Positions 38,401 through 50,000 of a stretch of 64,000 bases of DNA are shown piece by piece. The notes beneath the pieces were generated by a model. That model saw only the letters and a list, made by a program, of their open reading frames with translations. It made no database searches and had not been told where the DNA came from. The position numbers and the translations under genes were made by a program. Location of the stretch: NCBI GenBank assembly GCA_963678705.1, contig OY783207.1, positions 8,742,001-8,806,000 of the forward strand. The letters run 5' to 3'. Numbering within the stretch: position 1 is the stretch's first letter; each line of letters opens with the position of its first letter. The DNA comes from Panorpa germanica (taxonomy: Eukaryota; Arthropoda; Insecta; Mecoptera; Panorpidae).

Positions 38401-39400
38401 CAACAAGTGGTTTACCACTATTATAGATATTTTTTCACAGGTAGAAAATTGTCTTGCGGAGTAATTTAGCTTCATACAAGCTTCTTACAAGGTTCATTTT
38501 ATATATATAAATTGTCCTGTAAAGCCACAAGCTAATTCCAAGGTTCTTAGACTATGTTTCGATTTAAAACGTTCTTTATACTTTTAAAAATAATATGCCA
38601 ACATTTTAAATTGTTCATATCTGGATTTCCAGCATAGGAGGTCGGGTCAGTGACGTATCATCAATGGAGTAAGTGGATTTCAGAATTCAGAATCTTTTCG
38701 GGCTCTGTATTGACTAGATATTTACAAATCTTGACCAGTCCCTACATCGTTGATGTTACGCCACTGTAATCATTATGAGCTAGCTATTTCTTGCTTTCTA
38801 ACAAATTAATACTTATAGAGAGTTCTAAAAATGACAGTTCCAATATTTTTCTAATCTTCTCTTTGTATAATAATCGACTTTGTGTCGATAAATTTTTAAA
38901 ATTATAAAGTAAAACATATATTTATACAATTTACATAATTTTTTGGAAATATTTTTAAAATGAAGGTAAATAGGTAGCTTTTTATACAAGAGAGCTTGAT
39001 AAATACAAAAATATTTCCCGAAACAAAACATTTGCCTTATTTTACAACTTAATATTAATAAACTATATTCTTATAAGAAATAGGCGTGATTTTTGGTTGT
39101 TAGGTAATTTTGCTGTTTAGATATTTATTTGATTTCTATTACTTTACTTTATTTTATTACAGGTATTCAAAACTATAGCTAATTTTTTACGTTGTTGACA
39201 TTACAAGTTACCACTACAATATGTCTATCTATATAAATATTTTTTATTTTTATTATATATGTAAAGTTTTTTTTTTTTTTGGTTTTTTTATGTTGGTATT
39301 TAATAATAATGGATATAATAAATCGTATAAATGACAAAAGTTGATGTATATTTAGCTCAATATATTATATATACGTAAATACGTGATAGATTTGAAATAT
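35431..39400. other. Intergenic, no gene seen
   Basis: Low-GC sequence without recognisable coding content. Local items: a palindrome with 12-bp arms at 37620-37645 and a small TIR element at 38648-38766. ORFs at 36912-37142, 37978-38229 and 38825-39031 have no domain features. Confidence 0.45.
38648..38766. mobile_element. Small TIR element, family C
   Basis: About 119 bp bounded by CAGTGACGTATCATCAATGG and the inverse of CAGTGGCGTAACATCAACG. The termini match those of the larger structure at 48280-49246 (TGGCGTATCAT(G/A)AA). No clear target duplication. Non-coding. Confidence 0.6.
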
Positions 39401-39510
39401 ATTTATTTTGCATCTTTGTTGTATTAGGCAGATTCTATATATGCATGTGTGTTTGTATATGCGTCATCTGTTGTGTATACGAGATAATGAAAAGAAGATT
39501 GGAGTGCAAG

Positions 39511-39799
39511 GGGTGCGTTCCACTAAGCGTTCACAACAATCACGCTCACGACCGCAGTTTTTCTCATCCCACTGGCTTGCGAGCATTGAAAGCTCTGTAA
39601 AAGCTAACGTAATTTTTCTGTCATCGTCATCTTTAAGTTTTGCGTTATGTTTAAACATTGCGCCGAAATACTCAACAATGTCAGTACGACCCAACTCTTC
39701 AGAGGGGTCGTTGTGAGCTTGGCGTGAGTGAAATTAATGACGTCATTAGTGACGTTTTTAAATATTTTGGACATTGAAAGCGCTTAGTGGAACGCACCC
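39511..39799. mobile_element. 289-bp DNA element with perfect 19-bp TIRs
   Basis: The left end GGGTGCGTTCCACTAAGCG and the right end CGCTTAGTGGAACGCACCC are perfect inverted repeats of 19 bp. The interior is much more GC-rich than the surrounding DNA. The minus strand is open from 39694 to 39464 (76 residues, containing LKDDDDRKITLAFTELSM), crossing the left end, so it may include a scrap of a transposase or captured host exon. No family was recognised. No convincing target duplication was seen. Confidence 0.75.
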
Positions 39800-39945
39800 A
39801 CAGTGTGTTGAAAAGCAACGGGAATTTCTAATTTAAAAAGGCCCGCTAATTATTATAAAGGTACATGCTGTAAATGGTAAAGCCGTCCGAATCCGGGTGT
39901 TATGTAGCTCTCGCACTGGAACTGTTATCGGCGAATTCTAACCAA

Positions 39946-40009
39946 ACGAATACACTGGCAGTGATATGAAAGAGAATACAATAGTCTCTTTCATAACAGT
40001 GGTGTATCG
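39946..40009. repeat. Inverted repeat hairpin
   Basis: Arms GATATGAAAGAG and CTCTTTCATAAC, with outer AATACAC and GTGTAT, pair around an 11-nt loop. It may be one end of an unidentified transposon or a sub-terminal hairpin. No coding content. Confidence 0.6.
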
Positions 40010-43000
40010 ATAAAAATGAAAGTAAAGGTTTGCTCTCATGATGAATTATGTTAGTGCAAAGCAACACCAATACACCCTACAGTATACAAGTTTTATTTGG
40101 CGCACTGTCGTATCGGTACAATACTTGCAAATAATACAGGAGTCAGCTTGTTTTGAGAGTTGTAGCCGCTAAACCAAGCTGCCGATTCGACGTCGTTGCG
40201 TGAGAGAGCCAAAAACTGCAGATAAATGAATATGTATAATAAATTATTCATGTTGAGAAACTACCTAATGCAAAAAAGTAGCAAACGTTTGTAGTTCGGT
40301 TTATTGAAGTATATAAATGTATATAATAATGATGTATTGATTTGGCAGTATTGTTTCTTTTCTCATTTAGTTAAATATCTTTTATAATTAGTACTAATTA
40401 ATAAATATATTTCATAATTTTGAATAGAAGAGATTTTTTATCCTATCTATTTTTCTTTTTTTTTTGGATTAATTATTTAATGATAATTTTTATTGTATTT
40501 TAAAATAATATTTTATGTATTTTAATTATTAATTTTTTTTTTAAGAAAAAGATTTTTATATTGAATGCTTCAAATTTTAAAACACCCACCATTTTTAATA
40601 TACATTTTTTTTGATTGGCTCTTATTTATTTTTTGAGGTTTATTTTTGACAATTCCTGTTTTGAGTTTGAATTTTTATTTTGTTGAAACAAATTTGAGTA
40701 ATAATGTTTGATAAATATTGGGGATTATCAAAACTGAGTTGAAATAAGGTAGTCCCTCCTATAAGAATTAACACATACAATAAAAAGGACTAGAAGAGCG
40801 ACGCCAATATGAAATATTTTCTATTTCACTCATACACATTATATTACAGCATGTGTGAGTGAGACATAAAACATATACCTATTTGTATTGCACCACGTGG
40901 CTCTATTTCGACTTCTTTAGAACCCCTTAAACGTAGTTTTTATCCTATTAAGTTTAGAAGACATGTTGTGTTTTCTATCAACAAAGTTTTTAAACATTGT
41001 TGAGAATAAAATGAACAAACCCGATATTTGTTTTATATATTTTTCTCAGTTATTTATATTCAGCTATCTTTTATATATTGTTATCAGTTATTGGGAAATA
41101 TCTTTTTCAGTTATGATTCCAAATGATCCTTTTCTTCTTGAATTTCCGTCAATGTATAAATAAAGAAAATTACGTAACTTGACTCTTGCTATACTTAGGT
41201 AGACCCGCATAACTTTCTATCGAAACCTTCTACCGAATTTAAATATCTACGAACAAAGTGATCTATTATTTTTCAAAGAAACCCATTATATCACTTTTCA
41301 TTAATAGATAGGTTTTGGTTTATTATTTTACCATTATTTTATGTATATTTACAATGAAGAGTATTGTTTGATATTTAATAAAAATATGAGAATAAAAGTT
41401 CTATTTGTCACGGTTGCTCTGAAAAGTTCGAAGCCTTGCAAAGGTATAACATAAAAAATTGAATTGTGTTCTTCATCATTCGTCGTTTGCTTAAGTTTGA
41501 TGTTTCAAATCAACCCATTAAACATTTTGAAGTCACTTTGACATCATATTGAACATGCGTATGATTTTTTTGTCATGAAACAATTCAATTTTATTTCACT
41601 CGTTCAAGTAAATGTCAGTGATATGAACTACAAATGGCAAATCCCTTCATCTGGCCTAACTATCATTAAAGTGTAATAGAGACAGATATATCTTGTTTCT
41701 TTTTCTACTAAAATGAATATTTTCAAATGTAAAAGAGACAACAACTACATCTCCATTTAAATGTATGGTGTTAAAAAGAGAAAGAATATTCTGACTATTT
41801 CTTTTTCATAGGTGATATCTATCGGAAATCTGAGTGAAAAGGAATTGATTTTTTGACTGCAAAGTCATGGGAATACGTTGGTATGGGTAATATAAAATTG
41901 TTTTCTTGACCAGGCTTGAACCTCTATGAATTCTGAATATTTTAACTCATAATGAAAAAAACACAAGGAGTTTAAACGGCAAACTTAAGCATATAAAAAA
42001 TAACAGTGTGCAAGACTCAGAAGAATATATTTTTATAATATACTAGTGCCCTATAAAACCCCAATATTTAATAACAAAACAAACAATATTATTTCAAATT
42101 TGTTTTTCTTTAGCATTTGAACTTTGGTAAATTGTTTCAACCTGTAAACCTGTTCTTTTTGGCCGTAAACCGTAAACCGTAACCATAAAATGACGTTAAC
42201 AGCAATGATAGTAAGGTATTGTGTGTTACTATAGTTAGAAGATGTTTTTTTTTATTTTTTACAATTTGTTTTTTGTTTTTTCCATTAATATTTTTCTTGG
42301 TCCCATGGACTCGCTTAATACGGAGTACGGCGATGCGACTTGCGAGCTAATTGTTATTATTTTTATTTTTAAATTTAACTTTTTAATTTTCATTCATTTT
42401 AATTGTTTTTTGTTAAGTAATTTTTTTTTTTTAATTTTATTGTTTAATTGTAATAACGAGAAACCTTAGCATGTATTTATATATTTTTAAATATTGTTTA
42501 AATTTAAAATGTTTTATATTTAATTTTTTATATTGTTTTTGAAAAAATCAAATTCCAAATCCGTCGTGCCGCAGATTTTAAGTTTTGTAAAATTGATATA
42601 TATTTTTTTTTATAAGAAATTTGTAAGTAATTGTTTTAACATGTTCTATATTTTTATTTCTACCTATCTACAGTTCTTAGATACTAAAACGTAACGGTGG
42701 GTGGTGGGGATGGGGGATGCTAAAGAGTTTGTTGTAATCGGTTGTTGATTTTCATCTGCGTTTAATCTATTTGAATTTTCTATTTCATTAATTGGCACAT
42801 TTAGTAATTTCACAAAATCAAGACAAATTTGTGCTAAATATGTAAGCTTGAATTTTGGTTGATTCTAATATTGCTCCAATATATATAAAAAAAATTTCAT
42901 TGTTTGTTTTACACATTAAAATTGAAATAAACTAATAAAAAAAAAATAAAATATAAAATAGAAATAAAAATAGAAATAAAATTTAATCAAGAAAATTAAC

Positions 43001-43130
43001 AGCTCTTTTTTAACGTAGTCCACTAGTGACAATCGTAAGCAAAAGTATAGTCGGATATCAACAACAATAATTTTCATAGTTTGTAGACCTCATGCATGTT
43101 AAATATATGCAACTTATTTATTAATATCTC
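40010..43130. other. Intergenic, very AT-rich, no gene seen
   Basis: Extremely T-rich on the plus strand between 40400 and 42650, with several poly-T runs. Short ORFs at 40963-41163 and 42242-42469 are low-complexity products of composition. Confidence 0.5.
41617..41842 (+). repeat. Dispersed repeat family B, copy 2
   Basis: Second copy of the repeat at 28895-29140, diverged but collinear, in the intergenic region. Confidence 0.75.
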
Positions 43131-43139
43131 ACTTCACAG

Positions 43140-43300
43140 CTGGTCAATACATTTGAAAGTTAATAATTAAATTAAAGACACTTATATCAACATCATATTT
43201 AAATTTAATCAAATTCTGTAAAAAAATGGATGTACTAGTGAACTACATACATTAAATGTAAAACTTTACGCCTGATATATAGCAACCATTAAAACACATA
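43140..43300 (+). repeat. Dispersed repeat family D, copy 1
   Basis: Matches 57905-58045. Shared blocks: TAATTAAATTAAAGACACTTAT, ACTAGTGAA and AAACTTTACGCCTGAT, followed by CAGCAACCA-like sequence and AAACATAT. Non-coding, same orientation. Confidence 0.65.
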
Positions 43301-44213
43301 TAAGTATACAGGTATTCTTTGAATTTTTAATGTTACAATAACTTTGAAATTAAACTTTCCACGACACTCAATTTTAATGTCCATCCCTTCCCTTCCAATT
43401 AAACTAAAAATTATTGAAATATTTGGAAATTAAATTATTATTTATTAGCAATAAAATGTTTGCTATGAAATATTGGAATTATTGTCACTCTTTTCAAGCT
43501 TGACTTTACAACTCGGATAGTATGATATTTAGACTACCTACGGTAGAGCCGGATTAACTCTTTAATCAAAAATTGCATTTAACGGTAGTCTTACATCAAG
43601 TAGGTTGTAGTCCATGGTTAATACGGTTCTGATCCACGATATAACTAGCATTAAGAAAAACCTTTTAACTAGAAATGGTATAACCTAATTAAAATAGATA
43701 AATTCACTATTAATTCATCAACAAGCTCAAATTCTACTGTGAACCATCAACAACTGAAGTTGTAATTTTGTTCATACATATAATTAGCACAAATTTGTTT
43801 GAAATATAAATAATAATAAGTTAATAATAAGTTAATGTAAGAAAGTAACACCAATATTTCCGATAACATTTAGACAGATTGATTAATTTATTCTACGACA
43901 TAATTTCGATTCAAAATGGCTGACAAGTGACAAATATGAACATCCATTTTATTTTAAACAAACAGACATATATCACGATTACTGAAATCGTTCATTTTTA
44001 TTTACAAAATATTTATTTTTGATTTTAATTTTAATTGCCTTCGAAATAATTGTATTACTAACAAAAAATAAAGCAGAATCTTTTTTTTACCCGCTAAACA
44101 CAGTTACATTAGTTTAACGTTTATTTAACATAAAGATATTAACTTTTGTAATAGTTTTATATTAAATGACGTAAGAAAAACATATTAACAAGTGACGATA
44201 TCTTACGATTACA

Positions 44214-44290
44214 TGACTAGAACCCTATCGGGACAGCTGTACGAGCGCCTGACTAGAACCTTGTCGGGTCTGTCAGCGCCTGATCGGGAT
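44214..44290. repeat. Short GC-rich tandem repeat
   Basis: GACTAGAACC(C/T)T(A/G)TCGGG followed by an AGCGCCTGA spacer occurs twice, and a third partial GATCGGGA follows. This 77-bp island is strikingly GC-rich in an AT-rich desert. Confidence 0.7.
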
Positions 44291-44299
44291 CTCATGTAT

Positions 44300-47061
44300 C
44301 TTGGGTAATATTTCTACTTGGGTTTAAGTGTATAGTAAAAAAATGATGGTAACCTTCGGTAAACAATGAAACGTAACGTTTGGTGTTTAGCGGATAGGTT
44401 TTTAGGTAGGTTTAAGTACATCCAGATGTCAATTTAAGCACCAGAAAACATTTAATAGACATCCAATTTTTATTTTAGGTTATTAATTATAATTTTAATA
44501 TAAAACATTTAAATCTACCCAATGAAGCCTTTATAAATATTTTTACATTATTTTAATTATAACTTCAGTATTTGATGTAATGATTAGTTTTTGTGTGTAT
44601 GTCCACTTCTTTTCACGAATTATTATTAGGGTTGCTGGGTTAGGGTGTCCAACAAACCATTATTTTTAAAGCCAATGAATATATTAATTTGATTAAAGTT
44701 TTTGTTTGTTTTTTAGGATTTATTAAAGCGTAACATTGTTTATTGTTTATTTACATAAAGTCTATGAATTAATGTTATAAGTCACGTGTTCTATTATTTT
44801 CTATTTTATCTTCTCGCTGATTTCCGGGGAGCAGTGACATTTCTAGGGGCCGATTCTCTAAATCTATTTCTAGTTTAAATGTTTTTCTTTTTTTAAAACA
44901 ATTAGTTCTCTTCATACATGTATGTAAGGAGCACAAATTCGGCACATTAGATTTTAAAAATCTCTTTTTTTAATTTGTTTAAAGTTTTAGTTTTTTTTTT
45001 AAATATTATAAAACATTTTTTTTGTACAAATGGTTCATAATTAACATTAGTTATTTGTTGTTGTTTTTGTGTTTTATTTATAATTGGCAGTAATTAACAG
45101 TATTGTAGCATCCAGTTATTGAAGTCCAGGAATAATTGGGATGCGGTGTTGAGAATCATCCAGATACACAATTTAACCAATCGCTATGATTTCGTAATAT
45201 GGTCACTAAATATTTTTTTAATATATACATGTGATGAAATTTTTCAAGTAACTGGTCGTCAGGTAAACGTTATTGTAATGGTAGATTGTAATTTAAGTCT
45301 ACCATGTACAAGGGTAGTTTGATAGATCACTAACTTCTCGCAGAGTATATTTATAGGTTAGGAAATTTTGGAAAGCATTTGGTAGTTCATATCAGGATCG
45401 TTTTTGTGTATGGAAAAAAACAGAACAAGAAACTGAAGAGATTAAAAATAATACGAACAGTCTGCTCCATTCCATGAAATGGTTTACAAGTTTCAGTGAA
45501 CACAACAAATTTAGTGTAGTTTGTATTACCTTTTGCGTCGCTTTTATTACGAAAGGAGAAGTGATTTCGGTATGAACGAATTTAGTGTGAGAAAACTCTT
45601 CCCTGGCGAAAGTCTTTCAATAGTCAAGTTGTTTCTTGTTCGAAACAGATTCTTAAACACAGTTACGTGTCTTTAACGTTTATATAACATAACAAAAGTT
45701 ATGTCTTCCGTCTTACGTCCTGCTTTTTGAAAAAGTGACTTACTATTTTGTCCAATAATCACAAAATATTTAAGCCTTTTTAAGGATTACAGAGCGTCAT
45801 TCCCACTCACTGTTTTGATATTTAATTTACGTTTTTATTTAATATTTTAGTCTAGATTTTAGGTTTTCAGAATAGGCATTCCTTACTAAGTTTAGTTAAT
45901 TTAGTTGATGCGCCTGTGTCGTTAGTAATATAAATATGGACAGTTGGATAAAATTGAATGTGGAATAATTGAAATTGTTGTTTTTAATAACAATTAGTAA
46001 TAGAAATTGTTTTGACTTCTTCATTTTCGACAAACTGATATTAAACTTCTTTTAAAAATAAATTCTACTGCATTTTGGTAGATTGTTTACATTTTGAAGG
46101 TTATAATATAATATAGTTCTTTTTAATTTAGAAAATTTGACCTTGTAAGGTTCCAAAGAAACAAACAAAACGTAATTTCAAATCCAAATTAAAAATGATG
46201 CAGGAATATGTCTACGCATATTACCATATTTTATACAAATTAAATACAAAATTAAAGCAGTGAGTGGAAATGATCCATATTTTGAATTTCCCGTAAAGAT
46301 ACGAGAGATTAGTTAGATTATAAACATTTTAATAGAACGTGTATTTCACTTTAAATATTTTTCCTGATCAAAAGTACTGAAGCAAACATTAGTGGAATTC
46401 CGCTAGAATTAACCACTTGTAACTGTTCTTTTGTTTCGTAGAAAGAATAAGCAAATAAGAGAACGAGAAGCTGGAATAGTTCTCTAAGAATAAGATGGAT
46501 GGAGAAAGGTTTTTGTTTTTTAGAGTAATTGATTTATCAAACCAACCTTGTAAAACTGAAGAAATAATTTCTTAGATATCTTGCAATAGAATAATTAATT
46601 TCAATTATATTTTCATTTGGAAATAAATTTATATATATTAATTATAGAACTAGATTTAAATTGCAATAGGTTTCGAATACTAGGCCAGTGATCGATTTAT
46701 TCAATCATATAAATATATATTTAACTGTTCAACTATAATAAATATATACTGCCAGTGTTTTCAAAGATAAATTCTTTAAATATATACAAATTCAATTAGT
46801 TAATTATTTAAATTTAATAATAATTAATGTAGAGGTGTGTGATGTTTAACGAAACATTATTGTATGAAAATACCCGTATTTTCCACTAGCGTTTCAAAAA
46901 ACGATTTTCTAAAATTCATGGTTAAATTGTGTTCTCGATATTGTTAATATAAAAGATGTATGTTTTAATATAAAACGTAGAAAACAAAATGGCCGCCGTT
47001 ACACTACACAATATTGTATGATGTTACAATTTACGTAGTTATAAGGCAGCATATTTTGTTG
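44300..47061. other. Intergenic / 3' flank of channel gene
   Basis: AT-rich sequence downstream of the channel stop codon, containing its 3' UTR and polyadenylation site. AATAAA-like hexamers exist on the minus strand, but none stands out. The ORF at 45119-45322 has no recognisable features. Confidence 0.45.
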
Positions 47062-50000
47062 TTAAATAATGCTCTCACGATTTCTTTCATTTTCTTCTAA
47101 ACTGGAGGTAGAGCTAGCACCACAAATTTGCATTTCGATTTCAGCGAGTCTGTGTTCCACTTCGTATTGTTGTTGTCTTAGTTTAACACTCATGTTTGCA
47201 TTTTCTGTTTCCACTGTGTGTAAACGTTCTCTTAGACGTTTTATTTCTGATTCGAGGGCCTCGTGAGATCCGAGAAGGGGGGTGTCGCCCTCGGAGACTA
47301 AGTGTGTCATTGAATCGCAGGGCCCTGCAAAATGAGAATTAATATTACTAAAGGAGAATTAGGTTCGTTGTTAAATTAGAGCTAGTAGAGTTTCTTGCAT
47401 TAGAATTAAATAAAATAAAGTGAGATGTGAGCAAGAACATTGCAAATATCTACTCTTTAAAGATTACTAGGGTTGCCAACAGTCCCATTCTGCACAAAGT
47501 AGGCCTTATTTCAAAGATATCCCTAGAGAGAAATTTAGTGTAGATGCGAGATTAATATTTCTTGCACCTGCCCCTATTTCAAATATTCGTCGTCTTCCTT
47601 ATACAGCCCACAAGGTGTTAACTATGTTACCAACCAAGTTGTCAACATCAAGTATGAAGCATCTTAACAGCACAAATCTAAATTCACAACTGATGTTGGT
47701 GATTTTGTTGTCAACTACACTACAAACGATTCAACCGTGTCACCAACAAAATCAAAAGTTTTTGATCTTACTCCAACCGTTGTTACAACATGAAAACCAA
47801 CCACCAACCGGGCCATTTCAACTTTTAATTGTATCTAGTAGGTTCCGGGTGCTAGGCATTTGTCTTACTTGTCTATTGGTTGATCTGGGTCTGGATTTAT
47901 AAATTAAAGCGGAAGAGAAGGTATATTACGATTTTAATGGCATCAGTATGGTATTTAAAGAGGTTGCTTCGAACATCTCAGTAGACTATTAGCAGTCAGG
48001 CAATTTGCTCAGTGGGTAGTTAGGAATGTTGGCAGCCCAAATTATTATTACATAATATTATGAATGTGAGCACTTCAAGTGATGACGCTAAAGTATATAC
48101 CCTACAAACACTAGATTAAAGTATTACTTTATGTAGCATTGAGATATTAGATACATTTAGTATTTTACATTTAGTGAGAGATTCTTCTAAAATGTTTCAA
48201 GTTGCTATATAGATAAGTGATATAAATCAAATAGAAATGTAAATTTGTAAAATATTTCAAGGATAAATCAAATATTCAATGGCGTATCATGAACGGGGTA
48301 AATTAGAGCAGTCGTAATCGTGCGGTTTCTTCTCTTCAAAAAGTAAATTTTGTATCAGAACTAGGCATTTTCTTGTAAACCGAAATGGGACATAACCGGG
48401 CTATATTTATCATTAATAGAGATGTAATAATGACTAATATGGAAGGAAATGTTTTTATGTTTATATGTTCGTTATTTTATTAATTTTTACACTGAGTTAT
48501 TACTCTATTAATTTTTATGTTGGGATATCCCAGTCGGTTCCCCATTGGCTCCCATTGAGGCAAAAGTGACGTTACTCTGTTAATTTTTATGTTGGGTTGT
48601 CCCACCCAGTAAACAATTTGGTGAAGTGTCCCTTTTTGTGACGTTTCTATCACTATTTCACTTCAATTATAGTTAGCATCAACTTTATCTTCATTTGTAT
48701 TCCGCAAGATGGAGTCGTTTCGAAATTTGTAAATGAACTCTTTCATGACAAAAAAGTCATGCGCATCTTTAATATGATGGCGAAGTGACTCCAAAATGTT
48801 TACTGGGCAGTAAGGTCCCGATTGGAATAGCCTTACTAGGCATGCTATATTGGGACTCAATTGGATCTAATCATATGGTAAGGGCTATTCCAACGAAATT
48901 TTTAGTCGGGAATATACCTATTCTTAACTCTCTTTAAATGCACCCAGTAAACAATTTGGTGAAGTGCCCTATTTAGTGACGTTTCTATCACTATTTCACT
49001 TCAATTATAGTTCGAATCAACTTTATCTTCATTTGTATTCCGACAGGTGGAGTAATTTCGCCATTTCTAGTCGATAAAGTAGACATTTTATATGAAAAAA
49101 TGTGAGAAACTGAACTATAAATGAACTCTTTCATGACAAAAAAGTCATGACGCATCTTCAATATGATGTTAAAGTGACTCCAAAATGTTTACTGGGCATT
49201 CAGTGGTTTAATGATTGCTCCAATCTTTCCATTTATGATACGCCACTAGATGTGAGCCTAAATTACAATACAATTGGAAATGGGGTGATTTAAATATGAA
49301 ATAGGAAACAACAGGATGACCAACATTCCACTTACAAATACAGATAATGTGTACAAAACCAATCTGGGAGGTGTGTAACGATTTTGATGAAACTTATACA
49401 AGGAAATTACAACATGCAAGACAATAAGTTGACAACAGTTGAACAATTCTGTAGTTTTAATGCACATTACCTAGTGAGAGCCTATACTGACCAGTCCTAC
49501 TTGGCTGGGAGTGTGAATGTTGTGATGCAGCTCTACTTCTAGGGCTGACTCTCTGATCTTCCGAACTGTGGACACTGGGGCTGACCGAAGTAGGTGATCC
49601 CATTGTAAGACTGGGTCCACTTTGGGCATGAGGTTGAGGCTGACATGCTGTACCGGGTCTTTGTAATGGACTCGCTGCACGGCTGGAAAATTTTGTGAGA
49701 AGTTAAAAAAAAATAATAACAAATTCGCACAAATTGTATTTCATATTACTAGCTACATATATTTAAGATTTAATTACAGTTACATAACATGGTGTGGGTT
49801 GATCACAAATGTATAAATTTACATTTTCTGACGTTAATTAAGCTTTTTATGCAAGATTATATAATGTTTCATAGCAAATGCATATATTAGCAAAATATTT
49901 TTAATATCTTTTGCATTTATTTAATGACAATGTAACAGAATTATCTAATACTTATCTAGAACTATGTGTTTAGTGCAAATGTTATGCAACAAGCTATTAG

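Larger units (their letters stand above)
48280..49246. mobile_element. Composite TIR structure, family C ends
   Basis: Left TGGCGTATCATGAACGGGG and right, inverted, TGGCGTATCATAAATGG bracket about 965 bp. The same ends bound the small element at 38648-38766. Inside are two copies of another MITE (48605-48807, 48943-49196), a tandem duplication of TTAATTTTTATGTTGGG (near 48500 and 48580) and a hairpin GGAATAGCC...GGCTATTCC between the MITEs. This suggests insertion of elements into an older element. Confidence 0.6.
47325..49470. other. Channel intron with nested TIR elements
   Basis: 2.1-kb intron. Most of 48280-49246 is transposon sequence, described separately. 47325-48280 shows no gene; the ORF 47615-47902 has no family features. 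Confidence 0.55.

Noticed and set aside
33060-47960. Short match between 33077-33115 and 47911-47955 (GAAGAGAAGG ... ATGGCATC(G/A)GTATGGT)
   Set aside because: Too short and gapped to define a repeat family without a genome-wide search.
49471-49730. Two minus-strand ORFs of 83 and 63 residues
   Set aside because: They overlap the real channel exon, but the phase carried from the flanking exons selects the third frame, which is open across the exon.
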